A stretch of 64,000 nucleotides of DNA from Amoebidium appalachense. Taxonomy: Eukaryota > Ichthyosporea. The first letter of the stretch is position 1. Every line of letters begins with the position of its first letter. The translations under genes and the position numbers were made by a program. The DNA lies in contig CAVNZM010000013.1 in NCBI GenBank assembly GCA_963693365.1, positions 6,882,001 to 6,946,000 of the forward strand. Reading direction: 5' to 3'. This document shows, in pieces, positions 1 to 12,630 of the stretch. The notes under the pieces are model-generated. The model saw nothing but the letters and a program-made list of their open reading frames with translations, was not told the DNA's origin and did not search any database.

Positions 1-100
1 CCCTTCCTTGGCAGCAAAGAAGAAGTTTTTATGAACCAAATAGGTGATGTTTCAGAGCCAGTAATTTCTCTGTTACTAATGTTCTATGGTTTTTCTGCAG

Positions 101-342
101 ACACGATTCCAAAGAAGTCTATCAAGATGAACGTGGACAAAGCAAATCTGAAGAAGGTCGGGTGCAACGACATATTCGAGATTGCAAATAACAACAATGC
201 AGTGATTGAGGGTAAACCACCCTCCCCCCCCTCCCCCCCCCCCCTCCCCCCCCCCCCCCCCCCCCCCCGCCCCCCTCCATCCTTCCTGCTCTAACTGCTA
301 AATCTGATTTGTCGTCCACTGTGAATGTGCACTTCGCCAACA

Positions 343-377
<35 letters not shown>

Positions 378-577
378 CCAAAAAGAAAGAAAGAAAGAAA
401 AGAAAGAAACACCCACCATATCTTATTCTGGTGTTGCGCTCCTTGCACACGTGTCCCATTCCGTTATTCACACAGCTCCGTGTATTGCCTGCAATATAGC
501 GCTGCCCCATACCTTACATTATGTCCCATTTCCTTACCATATAAACTTTTTGCCAATTGGAGTACACACACTGCCAT

Positions 578-613
<36 letters not shown>

Positions 614-1708
614 CACCTCCACCACCACAATCAACTGCCCCCTCCCAGGCCGACACTGTCGGTGACTTGCATATGCTAAAGTAGAGTACAGATATGCACG
701 TGTATCATAACAAACAACACATTAAAATATGCGCATTATGATTATGATAGGCAAACACATGTGGACGCCTTTTCACATTACCAGGATACAGAGATGACAT
801 ACACACACACACATCATTACACACCCATACGGTGTTCGTTTGCCCCTATCATTTCTTATCGTGGACCATTTTTGAGCGTTTTTACTGGGAGAAAGAAAAC
901 AAAGAGCAAAAGAACACGAAATACATAATCGCTTCTAATACGGGTACTGGGTATGCAGGTGCCAAGAAGTTGGGGTGCAAGATTGTCAACATCGGGGCCG
1001 AAGACATTGTGGGTGGCAATTCAGACCTCATTCTTGGCTTGGTGTGGCAGCTCATCCGTGCTTATTTGATGAAGAACATCAACTTGGCAGGGTGAGTGTG
1101 CCTGCTTGGGACATGAGACAAGGGTTTGACCACAACGATAAAGCTACCTGCCCCACACACTCAACCTTGTGCCTGCATGCCATTCTGCCCTTGTCAGCCA
1201 TATTCGAGTTATAGGTCATGTTACCTCTCGTACAGAAGACATTCGAGGGGGGGGGGGGGGGGGGGGGCACTGGAGGGGGAGGGGGGGAGAGGGATTGGCT
1301 TCATTGGATATGCTGACATGCACTAGGAAAGTCACATATTGGGGCGCCTCGGAGAGACACAACTTGTAAAGAGAGCAACACCGAACTATTGCATGCGGCC
1401 AATTTGACGGTAAATGCACTCTGCAGGCACCCGGAGCTGATTCGGCTGCTGAAGCCCGGCGAAACCCTCGAGAAAATGATGGCCGTGAGTGCCGAAGACA
1501 TCATTATGAGGTGGTTCAACTACCACCTCGAGAAGGTGTGTGCTCTCTGTGTGTGCGGCACTTGTGACACCACAAGAACACGTCTTGCACCTGTGCTTCT
1601 GCACACACACAAACACACACACGCACACGCACACGCACACAACCACAGTCTCACACGCACGCGCGCACACACATACACACACAAGCACACACACACACAC
1701 ACACACGT

Positions 1709-1752
<44 letters not shown>

Positions 1753-4047
1753 ACACGTACAACACGTGCCTAAAACCAGGCACATTGCACCCGCGGGTTT
1801 GAGATGTTGGCACATTCGTCACTCGCATGTAAATTCCACCAGTAGTGGAATCAACCAGCTAAAAGGGGAGGTGGCAACGTGTAGAACATGCAGTATTCAC
1901 GAAATGATCATGTGTATTGACAAGGCAGGGGCGCCGGGTTAGAGGGCGAGTCCACAGTGGTTAGTGTTAGACGCATGAATAGAGGGCGAGGAATTTTATG
2001 ATTACAAATTCGCAGGAGGACACACATTTTTCGGATTGTGGCGGCCACGGCCTCTACCTAATGTCATAATATCAATGGCCAAAAGAAATGGAAGGATAAA
2101 AAAAGCGGAAGGGGCAAATCATGTGTTGGGATGCTGATAAGTTTTCTTCACAGGGTGGGCATGACGGACAGGTCAAGAACTTCGGCAAGGACATGGCCGA
2201 CTGCACCAAGTGGGTGACACTGTTCAAACAGGTAGGGGGCAGCCACATGGCTACCTTTATTATTATTATTATTATCATCATTATTACTATTAATATTTTA
2301 TTTTTTTGGGGGGGGGAGGGGGGGAGGGGGTGGAGGAGGGTGGAGAGGGGGGGGGGGAGGGGGAAGGGGGGCAGGGGGATAGGAAGAGAGGATAAACAAA
2401 GCCAGAGAGGGGGAGAGACGGTGGGGAAGATGGGAAATTGGGAGGGGGAGAGGGGAAGGGCGGGCCATTTAGGGGAAGAAGAGGGAGACGGGGGGAGGGG
2501 GGGGGGGGGGGGGAGGGGATGTCAGCAGAAAGGGGAGGGGAAGGTGTTCGGGCACGGTGGTTAGGAGGGTGGAAGAGAGTATGGTTGAGAGAACAGGCCA
2601 AATATCGAAGCAATATAACTCAGTTGGCTTGATACAAGCGATGAGAACCACCGGTTGACCAATCACGACCCCCTGCAGGTCACTCCTCGCTATTCTGTCG
2701 AGGCCGGTATTGATGAGGTTCTGCAGACAGACGACCCGATGGAGGTATGCATTTTACCACGTGCGCTCGATCTAGCCTTTTCTGTCAGTTCATGCACACA
2801 CATCTGATGCATAAGTGATTTAAGCCCCCCCCCCCCCCCCCCCCCCCCCTGAGGATGGGCTCTGCTTATTATGCATACTCTTTATGTATGGCTTGCATTC
2901 TGCATCGTGTTATCCGTTTGTTCTTGTGTACTTCGTACTTTTTGACGCATTCAACCCCCCCCCCCCCCCCATTTCCGTGTGGGGTTGTGGTTCGTACTGT
3001 GCAACGGTTTCTAATCCCCCCCCCCCCCCATTCTCCCCCAAACACACACACACACACATCCCCACCCAGAGGCACAACCGCTTGCAGTTGTCCGTGCACT
3101 TTATGTGTCATAGTCTAGGCGAGAATAAATGCACATCAGAAACTAACTACGTGCTCTGTGATAATCTTCACATGGACGTAACAACATAACAAAACAGACA
3201 CATGGGCAAAGTGTCCACAAATGTAGCCGATCGTTAGGATAACGGCTGTGACTTGAGACATCCAGGTGTGTGTGTGTGTGTATTTTTTTTTTTCGTTTGC
3301 TAATGTCCACGTTTGTATAACAGAGGGCGAACAGACTCCTAACTGTTGCCGAAGACCTCGACTGCCGAGAGTTCACCTCTGCCAAAGGTATCTACGTGAC
3401 CTTGCAATCTACACCATCACCCCTCGGCTAAAACAATTCCCTGCTTTTCCCTATACTCAGTCTCTCTGTGTCTCATGTACCCCCATTTTCGTGTTAACCT
3501 TTCCTCTTTCCAGCCTCTCTTACTTTTGAACTGTGTCGATCGTATGCCCCCCCCCCCCGCCCCCCTCCCCCCCCAAAAAAAAATAAAAAAATAAAAAATA
3601 GAAGAAGATGGCAAAGAAGAAAAGGAAGAAGGACTATTCGAAACCACAAAAATACACTTCGTTTTTCAACCCACTACACCGATACTCCCTTGCCTCCCCA
3701 TAAGTTGCTTATCTGCCCAACCCGGACTCTCTGATCCTCTCCCTTACTTTCTTTCTGAACAGCCCACACCTCACCACCACACATCCCGACTTCTACGAGC
3801 ACCTTTACTCTTCACGTGTAGCGAATGCCAACCACACACCAAACAATCCTTCAACCAAAACAACCTGCAACCACTACCTAACCATCCCTGTCATCCCTCC
3901 CATGTGCGCACAGACATTGTCAAGGGGCATGCACGTCTCAACCTGGCGTTCACTGCCACCATCTTCAACCGGCACATCGGCATCCAGCTGCCTACAGAGG
4001 ATGAGATTGATGGCATCTTTGCCGAGCTCGAAGTTCTCAAGAAGAAG
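101..4047 (+). CDS. Exons for the tandem CH (fimbrin ABD1-like) module
   Basis: Seven exons encode CH1 and CH2. CH1 shows [12 protein letters not shown] followed by [12 protein letters not shown], the fimbrin signature for the first actin-binding domain. The inter-CH region has HPELIRLL and the motif [14 protein letters not shown] that opens CH2 in plastins. CH2 continues with [18 protein letters not shown], then [14 protein letters not shown], then [18 protein letters not shown], which matches the final CH2 helix (fimbrin: P-K-L-N-L-A-F-x-A-x-L-F-N). The DCREFTSAK segment is joined across the 3387/3914 junction, where phase 1 meets phase 1. Family knowledge: such CH1-CH2 pairs bind F-actin. 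No EF hand is visible, but the N-terminus lies outside the window. Confidence 0.88.
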
Positions 4048-5223
4048 GTACACATCTTTTTCTCATCCCCCCCCCCCCCCCGCCCCTTGATAAGTCTGAG
4101 TTGGGGTTCATATACGAGCTGAATGGACCGAACCTCGGGTGTTGTGATGACTGCCCCCCCCCCCCCCCCCCCCCCCCCAAAGTCTTCTTTCAGAGGTGTC
4201 CTTTCAGGACAGACCACTGTGTGGAGACCGCTTTACTTCCATGCAACCGGGCATGGTTGCTCTGTGTCGTGCATCTGTAAGCACATACGCATTTTTCGCT
4301 GCGCTGCATTAGTTTGCACACACATATTCACCGTTTTGCTCACCTTGCTTGCATAAGCAACCCTGCTTGTCTTTGATCAAGACGGGTTGACCCTCCCAAG
4401 TTCAGTTGATGCTGCTGTCTGAGTTGGAGAGTCGTATATACGCGGGCTAAGGATCGAAACTCAGACGCAATTGATGACTTGGGCCCTCCCTGAGGATGGG
4501 CTCTGCTTATGGCGCATACTGTGCGCATGGCTATGTTGCATACTTGAATGTTTGCCTTTGCATGTGTCCTTCGTGTATGCGTACTTCGTACCGTGTTACG
4601 CATTCAAACCCTCCCCCCCCCCCCCCCCCCCCCCCCCTCTTTAGGTCGGGCTCTGCTAATGATGCATATTCTTCTTGTTGACCCTGCAACTTCGGTATTG
4701 TCTTGTCGTCCGTCGTATATTTATTCATCGTACTCTGTAACAACTTTTATCCCCCCCCCCCCCCTCCCCCCCCCCCCCTCCCCTTCACTTTTGATGTCGT
4801 GAACAACGCCAACTCCCCCCCCCCCCCCCCCCCCCCCCTCCTCCCCCCTCCCCCCAGTATCTCACCTGACTCTACGTATTACACGAACACATACACACAG
4901 GCACCCATCCGCACACTCGCACGCACACCAACACACATACCAACACATAAGACACACACAAACACACACACGAACACACCACACCCGGCAATACACATAC
5001 TCTTTCTTACACAAACACACACAATGTGTATACAAATACTGATGGGCATGATGCACATACATCCACACACATACGCACGAACACACACACCGCTTGAATC
5101 GTTGATATTGATGCGCGCGCACACACACACACACACCCACACATCTCGAGTATTCACTACGGCACACACACCTACACACACATACACACACGCACGCAAA
5201 CACACAAACACACACGCACACGC

Positions 5224-5254
<31 letters not shown>

Positions 5255-5784
5255 GTATGAGGACTGCTGCTCCGCCGGTGCCGCCCTTGAGGGCAAGATC
5301 ACCAGCCTGGAGGAGGAGAAGGCCGCCCTTAAGGCCCTGGTTGCCCAGCTAGGTGGGTGGCTGATGAATTTCATGCAGATGGTTATGTTTGCGCTACATT
5401 TGGACACAAAAACACACGATATGAGGAGAAGCCATTTAGACAAGATATTAACATAAACATTCACTTCATTTGAGCATTGCAACACGCACACGGGAACCAT
5501 GTAGACCCCAGCACATGCTAACTACTTCCCCCTTCCTCCCCCCCCTCCCCCATCTCCCCCCCCCCCATCTTCCTTCCCTCCCTCCCTTTTCGCCCGAATG
5601 CCGTTTTTCCACTTTGAAACACACAGAGAAACAACTCGAGGAGAAGGAGGTGGCTGTTGTTGAAAAAGACGAGGCCCTTGGGAGTGTGAGCAGGAGCAAG
5701 AACGGGGAGGTGTCTCGTCTGAAGGCAGCCCTTGCCGAGAAGGTGGCTGAGCTCGAGGCGCAAGGTGTGTGTGTGTGTGTGTAT

Positions 5785-5815
<31 letters not shown>

Positions 5816-7981
5816 CGTGCTTGTGTGCGACTGTGTGTGTTTGTACGTGTGTGCTGGGGGGGGGGAGGGGGGGAGAGGCGCGGGGAGGGGGGGGGGCGAG
5901 GACTGAGGGGGGACGGGAGGGAAGGGGAGAAGCTGGTCGGCACGTGGAGATGCTTGTGTGAAACTTATGGGAACGAAGAGATGGGTGTTTCTCTTGACGA
6001 GATGTTTTTCTTTGCAGGGGAGGGGGGGGGGAGGGGGGGGGGGGGGGAAAGGGGGGGGGGGGGGGGGGGGGGGGGCTGTCCCTTCGTGTTTATGTGGGAA
6101 AGAACAACTGAAAGGAGATGAATAGGGCGTTGGTAGAGCTCATTGCCATGTTCGAACCAAGAAACATGAGAATAAAGCTCATACTAGGTAGGGGAAGAGA
6201 GGCCATGACGGGGAGCCGGAGGGTGGGGGTGGGGGGAGGGAGGGAGGGAGGGGGGGGGGGGGGGGGGGGGAGGGCGGGGACAAGCATCAGCCACGTATTA
6301 TCCCGTTGCTAACACATCCTTACCGATTTGCAGATAAGGCGCTTGCGACGATCAGAAAAGAGCACGCGGATGTGGAACACGAGAGGGACAGCCTAATTAC
6401 CGAGGTGGGTGAACGATTTCTCGTTGATAAACCCGGCGCATACCAAACACTGAAAAGTGCTGTGCTATGAAATGCCCAGTGCCACATGATATGATATGAT
6501 ACATAAGTGAAAACATGCTCTTAAAGAAAAAAGATAGTCGATTTTTGAAAATGGGTTGAACTAAGGTGACTCTAACTTCTAGCCGAAGCTGCAATGACGA
6601 TTGGTGCTGAATGCTTTGGCCAGTTTTGACTAGTTGAAAACATGTCTTCAAAAACCGTGATTGTTATACCGTTGATAAGTCAATGATGTCCGGATTGAAA
6701 TACTGTTTCTATTCACTGCATACATGGTGATAAAAGGGTCTAGATCATTATTGTGCTCCTACCACCTCAAACAGGCAGCGCAAAAGGCAGGGATCCATAT
6801 ATGGGCTTTTGTGAGGCCGGTAGTGTGGTGTTATGAGTAATTCTTTGCGGGGTAGCTGGATGATAGAGGTGTGCCCACGACTAACATTTGCATTTCTCTG
6901 GCATGCAGCAAACAGCCAAGATTGGCAAGCTCAAGGAAGAAGTCGACCGGCTCACTCAGGAGAAGGCGTCTTTGCAGAGTACATACTCCCCCCCCCCCCA
7001 AAAAAAAAATAAAAAAAAAAATAAAAAATCCTCTTTCTCTACTTTTCGTCCAAGCACACCCGAACTTTCTGAAGTTGAAGTGGTAGAGAGAGAGGGGGGG
7101 GATGTGTGTGTGGTTTGGCGGCTGTGGCCAGCTTAGTGGTAACCGGATTATCATCGGAAGTTGGGGAAGATATCACATTCTGGGAGACTGGGTCTTCTTG
7201 TTTGTTTTCTTTTTTCTTTCTTTCTTTTCTTTGTTTCTTTCTTTTTCTTTTTCTTTCTTTTCTTTTTTTTCTTTCTTTCTTTTTTTTGGAGGGGGTGGTG
7301 GAGGAGGTTTGAATGAATATAGATATGCTATAGATAGACCAGTTTCGACACCTTGTTTCTGAACTTTTCCTCATGCCATCCATGTTCGTGCAGAGGAGAT
7401 GGAGGAGCAGCACGGGGACATGGCCTCGTTCACGGCCAAACTGCTCGAAAGCGACGGCCTGAAGACAAAGCGCCAGAGGGCACTGGCTGAGGCAAGTTTC
7501 AATAGTTGTTTGCACTTGGTCTGACACTGTGAGGATGCAAGCACAAAGCCAATATTGGGACCTGGTTGGTACACGTGCTGGGTAGTGATTGCTTTTGTGT
7601 GTGTGTGTGTGTGTGCTTGGTGGTGGTGGTGGGTGGTGGTGGTGGGGGGGGGGGGGAAGGGGGGGGGGTGGGGGGGGGGGGGGGGGGAGGATGATGATTT
7701 TTTCGCTTACTTCCGCAGGCTACGAACACAAAACGAATTGGTGTATGGAAAACCAAAAAAATGAATGCACATTTTATACAACGACAGCGCGCGAGAATGA
7801 AAATTACTGAGGGTATATGGTATTTGTGCTGACAATCCCTCCCCCCGTGCAGCATGTAAAGGAGTCCAATGAAGTCATCCAAACCCATCGCCTGAGACTG
7901 CAGCAGCCCGACATGTCCCTCGAGAAGCAGTACGACGGTATGTGCCCCGTGAAAGATAGTTCTATTTATTTATTTATTTAT

Positions 7982-8025
<44 letters not shown>

Positions 8026-8228
8026 AAAAAAAGAAAAAAAAAAAGGAAAAAAAAAAAAAGAAAAAAAAAGATGAAGAAGCATATTTAAATATAATTCTTA
8101 GCTCACGCGCCCCATCAATTCGGGTAGCAGTTTTCTTTAAGGGGTTGCATTGTTTTTCGTCTTTACTACCCTCGTGCAACGTTTTCTGAATTATTATCCT
8201 TACTTTTTGTCCTGTGAGCTTTGAAGGG

Positions 8229-8265
<37 letters not shown>

Positions 8266-9183
8266 TGGGTAGGTTTGGAGGAGGGAGGGGGGGGGGGGGG
8301 ATGAACATGCGAGAAAGCGTGAGTGGCTCATTCCTGCCTCCCCCCCCCCCCCCCCCCCCCCCCCCCTTCCCCCCATTCTTTTTGCCTGTTTCATGCATTT
8401 CAAGTTTTCTTATTGAAACGGTGCTGATGTAAAGTGATTTTTTTTTTTTACAGATGAGGTGGAGGCCATGCAGGTCAACCTTGCAGCGCAGGAGAAGCTT
8501 CTGGCAAAGTACATGGCTGACCTTAGGAAGGCCGACGTGGAGTTTGAGCAGCACAGGGAGGCCGAGAAGAAGAGGCTCGAAGGTATGTGCATTGCATGTG
8601 GGTGGTCCATTGATCTGGTTGGTCGGTTTTGCGTTCTCGTTAAAGTCGTGGGGAGTGGTGGTGTTGCTGTATTGCGTAATGTGTTGTGTTTATTGTCTAG
8701 GAAAACAAGTCCATTAGGAACAACGTGGTCCTTGGTTGTTCTAACGCTAGTTGGTCGTTCGTCAAGCTATTTTTGTGGATTTGTGCTGCTGTATGATGTG
8801 CTGCATTGGGTGTTATTGCGGCTGAAGTCAAGCCATATCTGAGCCATACCGTCTGTTCTTTGAAACGCCAGGATCAGATACCGAGGCGGTGTTCAGTAGT
8901 TGCGTCGTTCCTTTTGTGTAGTAAGTCGTGTACAAGTGGTTAAAAGAAACAAAATCAGTTATTCAAGCCCTCGTATGTTGATGCTCAGCCGGAAGAAGTT
9001 TCCACAGTTTTTTTGTGTGCTTTTGTTACCCACATGCAACGGCAGAGACGCTTGGGACAATGGGGGCACAGATACGTGCATGTCTAAGTGTGGTTACTGA
9101 CACATATTATGCAAAAACAGAGCTCAATTCATCAGTCGCCCAATTCCTGGGCGAGGGACAAAGAGACCCTGGGGTATGTGTCT

Positions 9184-9229
<46 letters not shown>

Positions 9230-9750
9230 AAAAAAAAAAAAAAAAAAACACACACCCACTAAAAAAAAAGAAAAAGAAAACAAAAGGTGCACAGATCATA
9301 GTAAATTCGGGTCTTGTGATACCATAACGCTTCGGGATTGTGCATGGCCGGGATTTGAGTTGCCCGTGGGACATATCTCCCGAAATCTTGCCAGACTGAG
9401 AGTGCAAATACGTTTTACCACATATTGGTTGTTTTCCCCACTTGCTCCATCTTTCTCTTTTTGGTTCTTTTCTTTTGAGAGGTGGAGGGAGGTGTTACCC
9501 AGAGACAGGCAATTACATGCGCATTTCTGCACAACATTTTGTATACAAACTACCTTTAAAGGCAACTCCGAAGTTTTCCAAGCGAGATGCAATAGTAACT
9601 ATACCTGCTCGTATGGGTACGTGATGTAGCCAGTGACTTACGTAAGGTGCTCACTCCCACGCAGGATGCCATCAACAACATGAAGAGGCTATTAGAACTT
9701 ATGATCGAGAAGTGCAAGAAGCAGGTACAGTCCAACATCTGCCTCCTCCC

Positions 9751-9781
<31 letters not shown>

Positions 9782-9786
9782 AGAAA

Positions 9787-9819
<33 letters not shown>

Positions 9820-10785
9820 ATTGCCGGCGCCATCCCTTATTCCCCTTATTTCTCTGCAATAGTATTTATATATTCACGATTCACAGGTGGAGGCGCGGCC
9901 CATCTCTTGCACTTCATGTCCTCTTTTTTCTAACTCTAAGCTGTCTGGCACCCAATATCTTGAACAGTGTTCTTCGTTGCGTATATTTCTACTTTATACA
10001 GCGTGTCAGCGTGCCTTATGGGCCAGTGTTCTCCTTGTGCCAGAGGCAGTTTACATACCCTCAGAATATGACTACCACGATCTTGATCTGACGGAGGTGT
10101 GGAATTCCCCAAGTTTACTCTTGTCTTCTTCTTCATCCGTTTTATTGTCTCCCCCTCTTTCCTTCCTTCCTTTTTTTTTTTTTTTTTTTTTTTTTTATTG
10201 ACGCTTGGTGGGTTTGCAGGCTGTGCAGGTTAAGACGCTGGAGATCACCATCGAGAAGAAAAACCAGCTGAACGTGAGTGCTCAACCCCATTTTGGCTAG
10301 TGATTCCCTGAAAAGGGGCCTTACATATTCATATTGCGCACTCTGATTGCGAATTCTGCTGCCTTCGGGACTTGATTCTTTTCAGCTGGTGTAGTATGTT
10401 AGCCAGGGAAGTATCGACTTAGGTAGCGACGGGGGAGCTTCCTAGAAGCCCCGTCTCCTGAGTTCCTATCTACATTTTTCTTGCTTCTGCTTACTGCTGC
10501 AACTTTAACCCCCGGCCTTTCCCACTGCCCTTGCCTGCATAAGCAACCCTGCTCGTCTCTGATCAAGACGGGTGACCTACCCATGTTCAAGTGAAACAGT
10601 ATCTGAGTTGGGTTTCGTTAATGAGGTGAATAGGTCGAAACTCGGGTACTGTGGTTGACGTGGGCCCCCCCTGAGGATGGGCTCTGCTTATTATGCATAC
10701 TCTTTATGTATGGCTTGCATTCTGCATCGTTTTATCCGTTTGTTCTTGTGTACTTCGCACTTTTTGACGCATTCAAACCCCCCCC

Positions 10786-10816
<31 letters not shown>

Positions 10817-11137
10817 ACACACACACGCCACCGCCGCCACCACCCAGCGAAACCAAAGCATCCACACACACAATTTGCGCAACTCTACCATGCCACAATG
10901 AAACTGGGAGCTCCTCCCCTTGCTGCTAATAGTCAAATTTGAGGAAGGCTCATAAGAGCCGATCCAATTACTCACTTATGTGTGGTGATTATGTTCCATT
11001 AGTGGAGTTCATGTACACACACACCTCATGTTTATATTGAAGTTTGGCTTTTGCCCCGTCAGGACGTGTATACGGACAAGATCCGTGTTATTGCCGAGAA
11101 CCAACTGGAGAAGAAGAGGAGCCAGAAGAAGAAGTGA
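101..11137 (+). CDS. Fimbrin/plastin-type CH-domain protein with C-terminal coiled coil (5' partial)
   Basis: Predicted actin-filament-binding protein. Exons: 101-211, 959-1091, 1427-1535, 2154-2231, 2679-2744, 3324-3387, 3914-4047, 5256-5352, 5627-5764, 6334-6404, 6909-6978, 7394-7491, 7853-7937, 8454-8582, 9046-9173, 9665-9724, 10220-10273, 11063-11137. All junctions keep one frame, giving 565 residues before the TGA at 11135-11137. The first exon opens in mid-codon after a TTTTCTGCAG acceptor, so the true start lies upstream of the window. Residues 1 to about 230 form a tandem CH module of the fimbrin ABD1 type; the rest is charged, Lys/Glu-rich coiled coil ending in a basic KKRSQKKK tail. 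Classical fimbrin carries EF hands plus four CH domains; here the second CH pair is replaced by coiled coil. Exon 9046-9173 was chosen because it restores phase; it is the least certain exon. Confidence 0.85.
2850..2954 (+). repeat. Dispersed poly-C-tailed repeat, short 3' copy
   Basis: Only the last block (GAGGATGGGCTCTGCTTA to GCATTCAA), bounded by C-tracts on both sides. Nearly identical to 10671-10778. Confidence 0.75.
4231..4610 (+). repeat. Dispersed poly-C-tailed repeat, long copy A
   Basis: Runs from CTTTACTTCCATGCAACC through CTTGATCAAGACGGG-like and GAGGATGGGCTCTGCTTA blocks to GCATTCAAACC, then a C-tract. Nearly identical to 23060-23455. It contains TCGAAACTC, which resembles a Pol III B box, as in tRNA-derived SINEs (inference). 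A related fragment lies just upstream at 4087-4155. Confidence 0.75.
5256..11137 (+). CDS. Exons for the coiled-coil tail of the CH protein
   Basis: Eleven exons encode about 330 residues rich in Glu, Lys, Leu and Ala with heptad-like spacing, for example [37 protein letters not shown] and [19 protein letters not shown]. Exon 9046-9173 is less coil-like (Gly, Thr and Ser rich) and could be a hinge. A coil of this length suggests dimerisation, so that two CH pairs could cross-link filaments as in cortexillin or alpha-actinin; that role is inference. The exons are separated by introns with poly-C, poly-A and TG tracts. No other domain is recognised. Confidence 0.75.
7491..7497 (+). other. GC-AG intron donor in the CH/coiled-coil gene
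   Basis: The exon ending at 7491 (GCTGAG) is followed by GCAAGT, not GTAAGT. Phase is kept to the next exon at 7853 only if this GC donor is used. AG followed by GCAAGT is the usual strong context of rare GC-AG introns. It is the only non-GT donor needed in the four gene models. Confidence 0.7.
7983..8070. repeat. Composite C-tract plus A-tract
   Basis: About 33 C followed directly by an A-rich run of about 55 bp with single G interruptions. Confidence 0.9.
9185..9248. repeat. Composite C-tract plus A-tract
   Basis: About 35 C followed directly by about 29 A, twelve bases into a coiled-coil-gene intron. Confidence 0.9.
10530..10778 (+). repeat. Dispersed poly-C-tailed repeat, 5'-truncated copy
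   Basis: Matches the 3' two thirds of the long copies, from TTGCCTGCATAAGCAACCC to the GCATTCAAA end before a C-tract. More diverged in its middle part. Confidence 0.7.
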
Positions 11138-12462
11138 AGGTATGTGATTGCTCCTTTGCCGTATAAATATGGTTCTAACACACTTTCTGAAGTATACCTT
11201 AACTTGACAATGTACTTATCAACCCCCCCCCCCTCCCCCCTCCCCCTCCCTTCTCCTCCCCAAAACGTGCACACACACATACACAGACGCTCACACGTGT
11301 TTACGCATAATACATAAATCTGTGGTGAATGTGGCGAATGAGTGTCGTGTGGATCACTGCCGACAAAGAGAGGGGAAAAATCCACACCATCTTTTCTCGA
11401 CCAGGTTTTTCTAGGGATACGATCTCCTAGTTATACGCAGTCTTTACATTTTTGGATTCCTGTGCTGTTGTGTGGTGGGACGAAGGGCTCAATCTCATTT
11501 AGGGACTTACGGTTCCTTGCTTTCTTTCTTACAGGACCGCATAAACCTTCACTCAACTCAGATCATCCGAGCACATCAGTTTCGGGTACTGGCATGATGA
11601 TGCTCAAAGCATCACTCGCTTGCTTGTACACGCTACCAACAGACAATTCATACAGACACCCAAACATGTTCAGCAGAATTTAGCACATATTCACATGTCC
11701 CTCCTTTTGAGCACACACCCCTGCTTGATATCAGACACCATAAACATTCTTGGTCTATATGTACTGGTTCACTGGTTGAACAGTCTGCGCTCTCGCATAT
11801 TTTTAACTGTTTTTAACTTGTGTGACTTTGTCTCATGTAGCAGCTATATTTAATGTAGCTGCAAGATGTATAAGCTGGTTGCAAGTACCTAGTACAGTAA
11901 CTCAGCTAGCTTTCTACCCAATGTTGTTAGAAATGTTTTTCCAGAGTAGGGTTGAGAGTTTTCAGCTCCACCCAGCTACCTGAAGGGGTCAACACATATA
12001 GGCTATCTATTCGAATTCGTTTCAAGTACCACTAGAACTAAATTTGTTATGAAGAATAATTATCCAAGTTATGCTGCATGCAGTGTTGGCAAAAACAGCA
12101 AGTAGCTTGTTTTAACCGAAGGACTGAGGAAAAATAAAGAGTGGTGTTTTGTCAAAGTGCCACCTAACCTTCACGGCTCATTGCAATTGTAATATTTAAA
12201 ACAAGTCACAATACCCGTGATCTGCCTGTCATGGCGACCTGAATAACCATGTTACGTGCACAGCGCAACCAACCAACCAACCCCCCCCCCCCCCCCCCCC
12301 CCCCCACCCCCCCCCCCCCGAAAAAAAAAAAAAAAAAAAAAAAAGTAAAAGTCGGAAAGGGGAACAGCTTATCAGAACCGGGGGATCAAGGATCATACGG
12401 TGACCAAGCTACATAGCGCTAGGGGCTTTTCTTTCTTTTCTTTTCTTACTTTTTTTTTTTTT

Positions 12463-12493
<31 letters not shown>

Positions 12494-12546
12494 GGGGGGT
12501 CCCTCTTTTCTCTTTTTTTTTTTTCCCGGGTTGGGTGGTGGTGGTG

Positions 12547-12579
<33 letters not shown>

Positions 12580-12596
12580 GGGGGGGGTGTGGTTGG

Positions 12597-12630
<34 letters not shown>

